Below, piece by piece: positions 63,960-64,000 of a stretch of DNA of 64,000 nucleotides. Origin of the DNA: Planctomycetaceae bacterium (GTDB lineage Bacteria > Planctomycetota > Planctomycetia > Pirellulales > Pirellulaceae); the NCBI GenBank assembly GCA_012959465.1, contig DUDC01000207.1, positions 26,307 through 90,306 of the forward strand. Direction: 5' to 3'. A model generated the notes under the pieces. The model ran no database searches. It saw only the letters and a program-made list of their open reading frames with translations, and had not been told where the DNA came from. The translations under genes and the position numbers were made by a program. Numbering within the stretch: the first letter of the stretch is position 1; every line of letters starts with the position of its first letter.

Positions 63960-64000
63960 TGTCCCGATTCCCTTATCGTTTATTGTTGAACGAAGCTCAG

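Noticed and set aside
63960..64000. Manganese (yybP-ykoY) riboswitch or MntR/Fur box ahead of the metal operon
   Set aside because: Only 41 bases are in the window; no match to a known box or riboswitch fold can be seen.
1..64000. tRNA, rRNA, CRISPR arrays, prophage or insertion sequences
   Set aside because: A read-through of the gene gaps showed no cloverleaf-like sequence, no regular repeat-spacer pattern, no transposase and no phage structural genes; a covariance scan could not be run.

Overview
The window looks like chromosomal DNA from a planctomycete, most likely a Pirellulales-type member. The evidence is the protein families themselves. There is a DUF1549/DUF1553 - DUF1501 - PPC-domain operon, an exported c-type cytochrome with DUF6797-like and LamG-like parts, a formylglycine-type sulfatase, a giant exported alpha-2-macroglobulin and several signal-peptide proteins of unknown function. 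Genes lie on both strands in short transcription units. I saw no rRNA, tRNA, CRISPR array, prophage or intact insertion sequence.

Layout. 1-9.2 kb: an exported cytochrome running off the left edge, a sparse kilobase with one doubtful small gene, and a 2023-residue alpha-2-macroglobulin. 9.5-19 kb: a membrane-anchored hypothetical, a benzoylformate-decarboxylase-like ThDP enzyme, bioA, a zinc-ribbon membrane protein, an AmpG-like permease, a Cys/Met-metabolism PLP enzyme and an HNH nuclease. 19.5-25 kb: the planctomycete cytochrome/DUF1501/PPC operon. 25-34 kb: a Gfo/Idh/MocA oxidoreductase, a ThrE-like exporter, a HAD phosphatase, a frameshifted HEAT-like gene, a sodium:solute symporter with an inserted beta-repeat domain, and ATP-type PEP carboxykinase. 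34-40.4 kb: a two-gene unit of a soluble M48-type metalloprotease and a 1704-residue kinase-like/DUF4011/SF1-helicase/nuclease protein. 40.5-53.4 kb: a LecA-like exported protein, gamma-glutamyltranspeptidase, a fatty acid desaturase, glcDEF, a sulfatase, PPK2, endonuclease IV and small hypotheticals. 53.4-64 kb: aconitase, a USP-like protein paired with an ArsB/NhaD/SLC13-type transporter, and a four-gene metal ABC transporter operon.

How the genes work together. glcDEF oxidises glycolate to glyoxylate and sits near aconitase and PEP carboxykinase, so central carbon and gluconeogenic functions are well represented. The metal-uptake operon (binding protein, ATPase, two permeases) is joined by ATGA-type overlaps. 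Both permeases end in a DtxR/MntR-like domain with matching metal-ligand positions, suggesting a transporter that senses its own substrate metal. The protease-helicase pair is the best candidate for an undescribed system: its helicase partner resembles the COG1112 helicases of defence systems such as Mokosh, while the partner protease is unusual.

Many convergent gene junctions hold imperfect hairpins belonging to a few dispersed repeat families, probably serving as bidirectional terminators.
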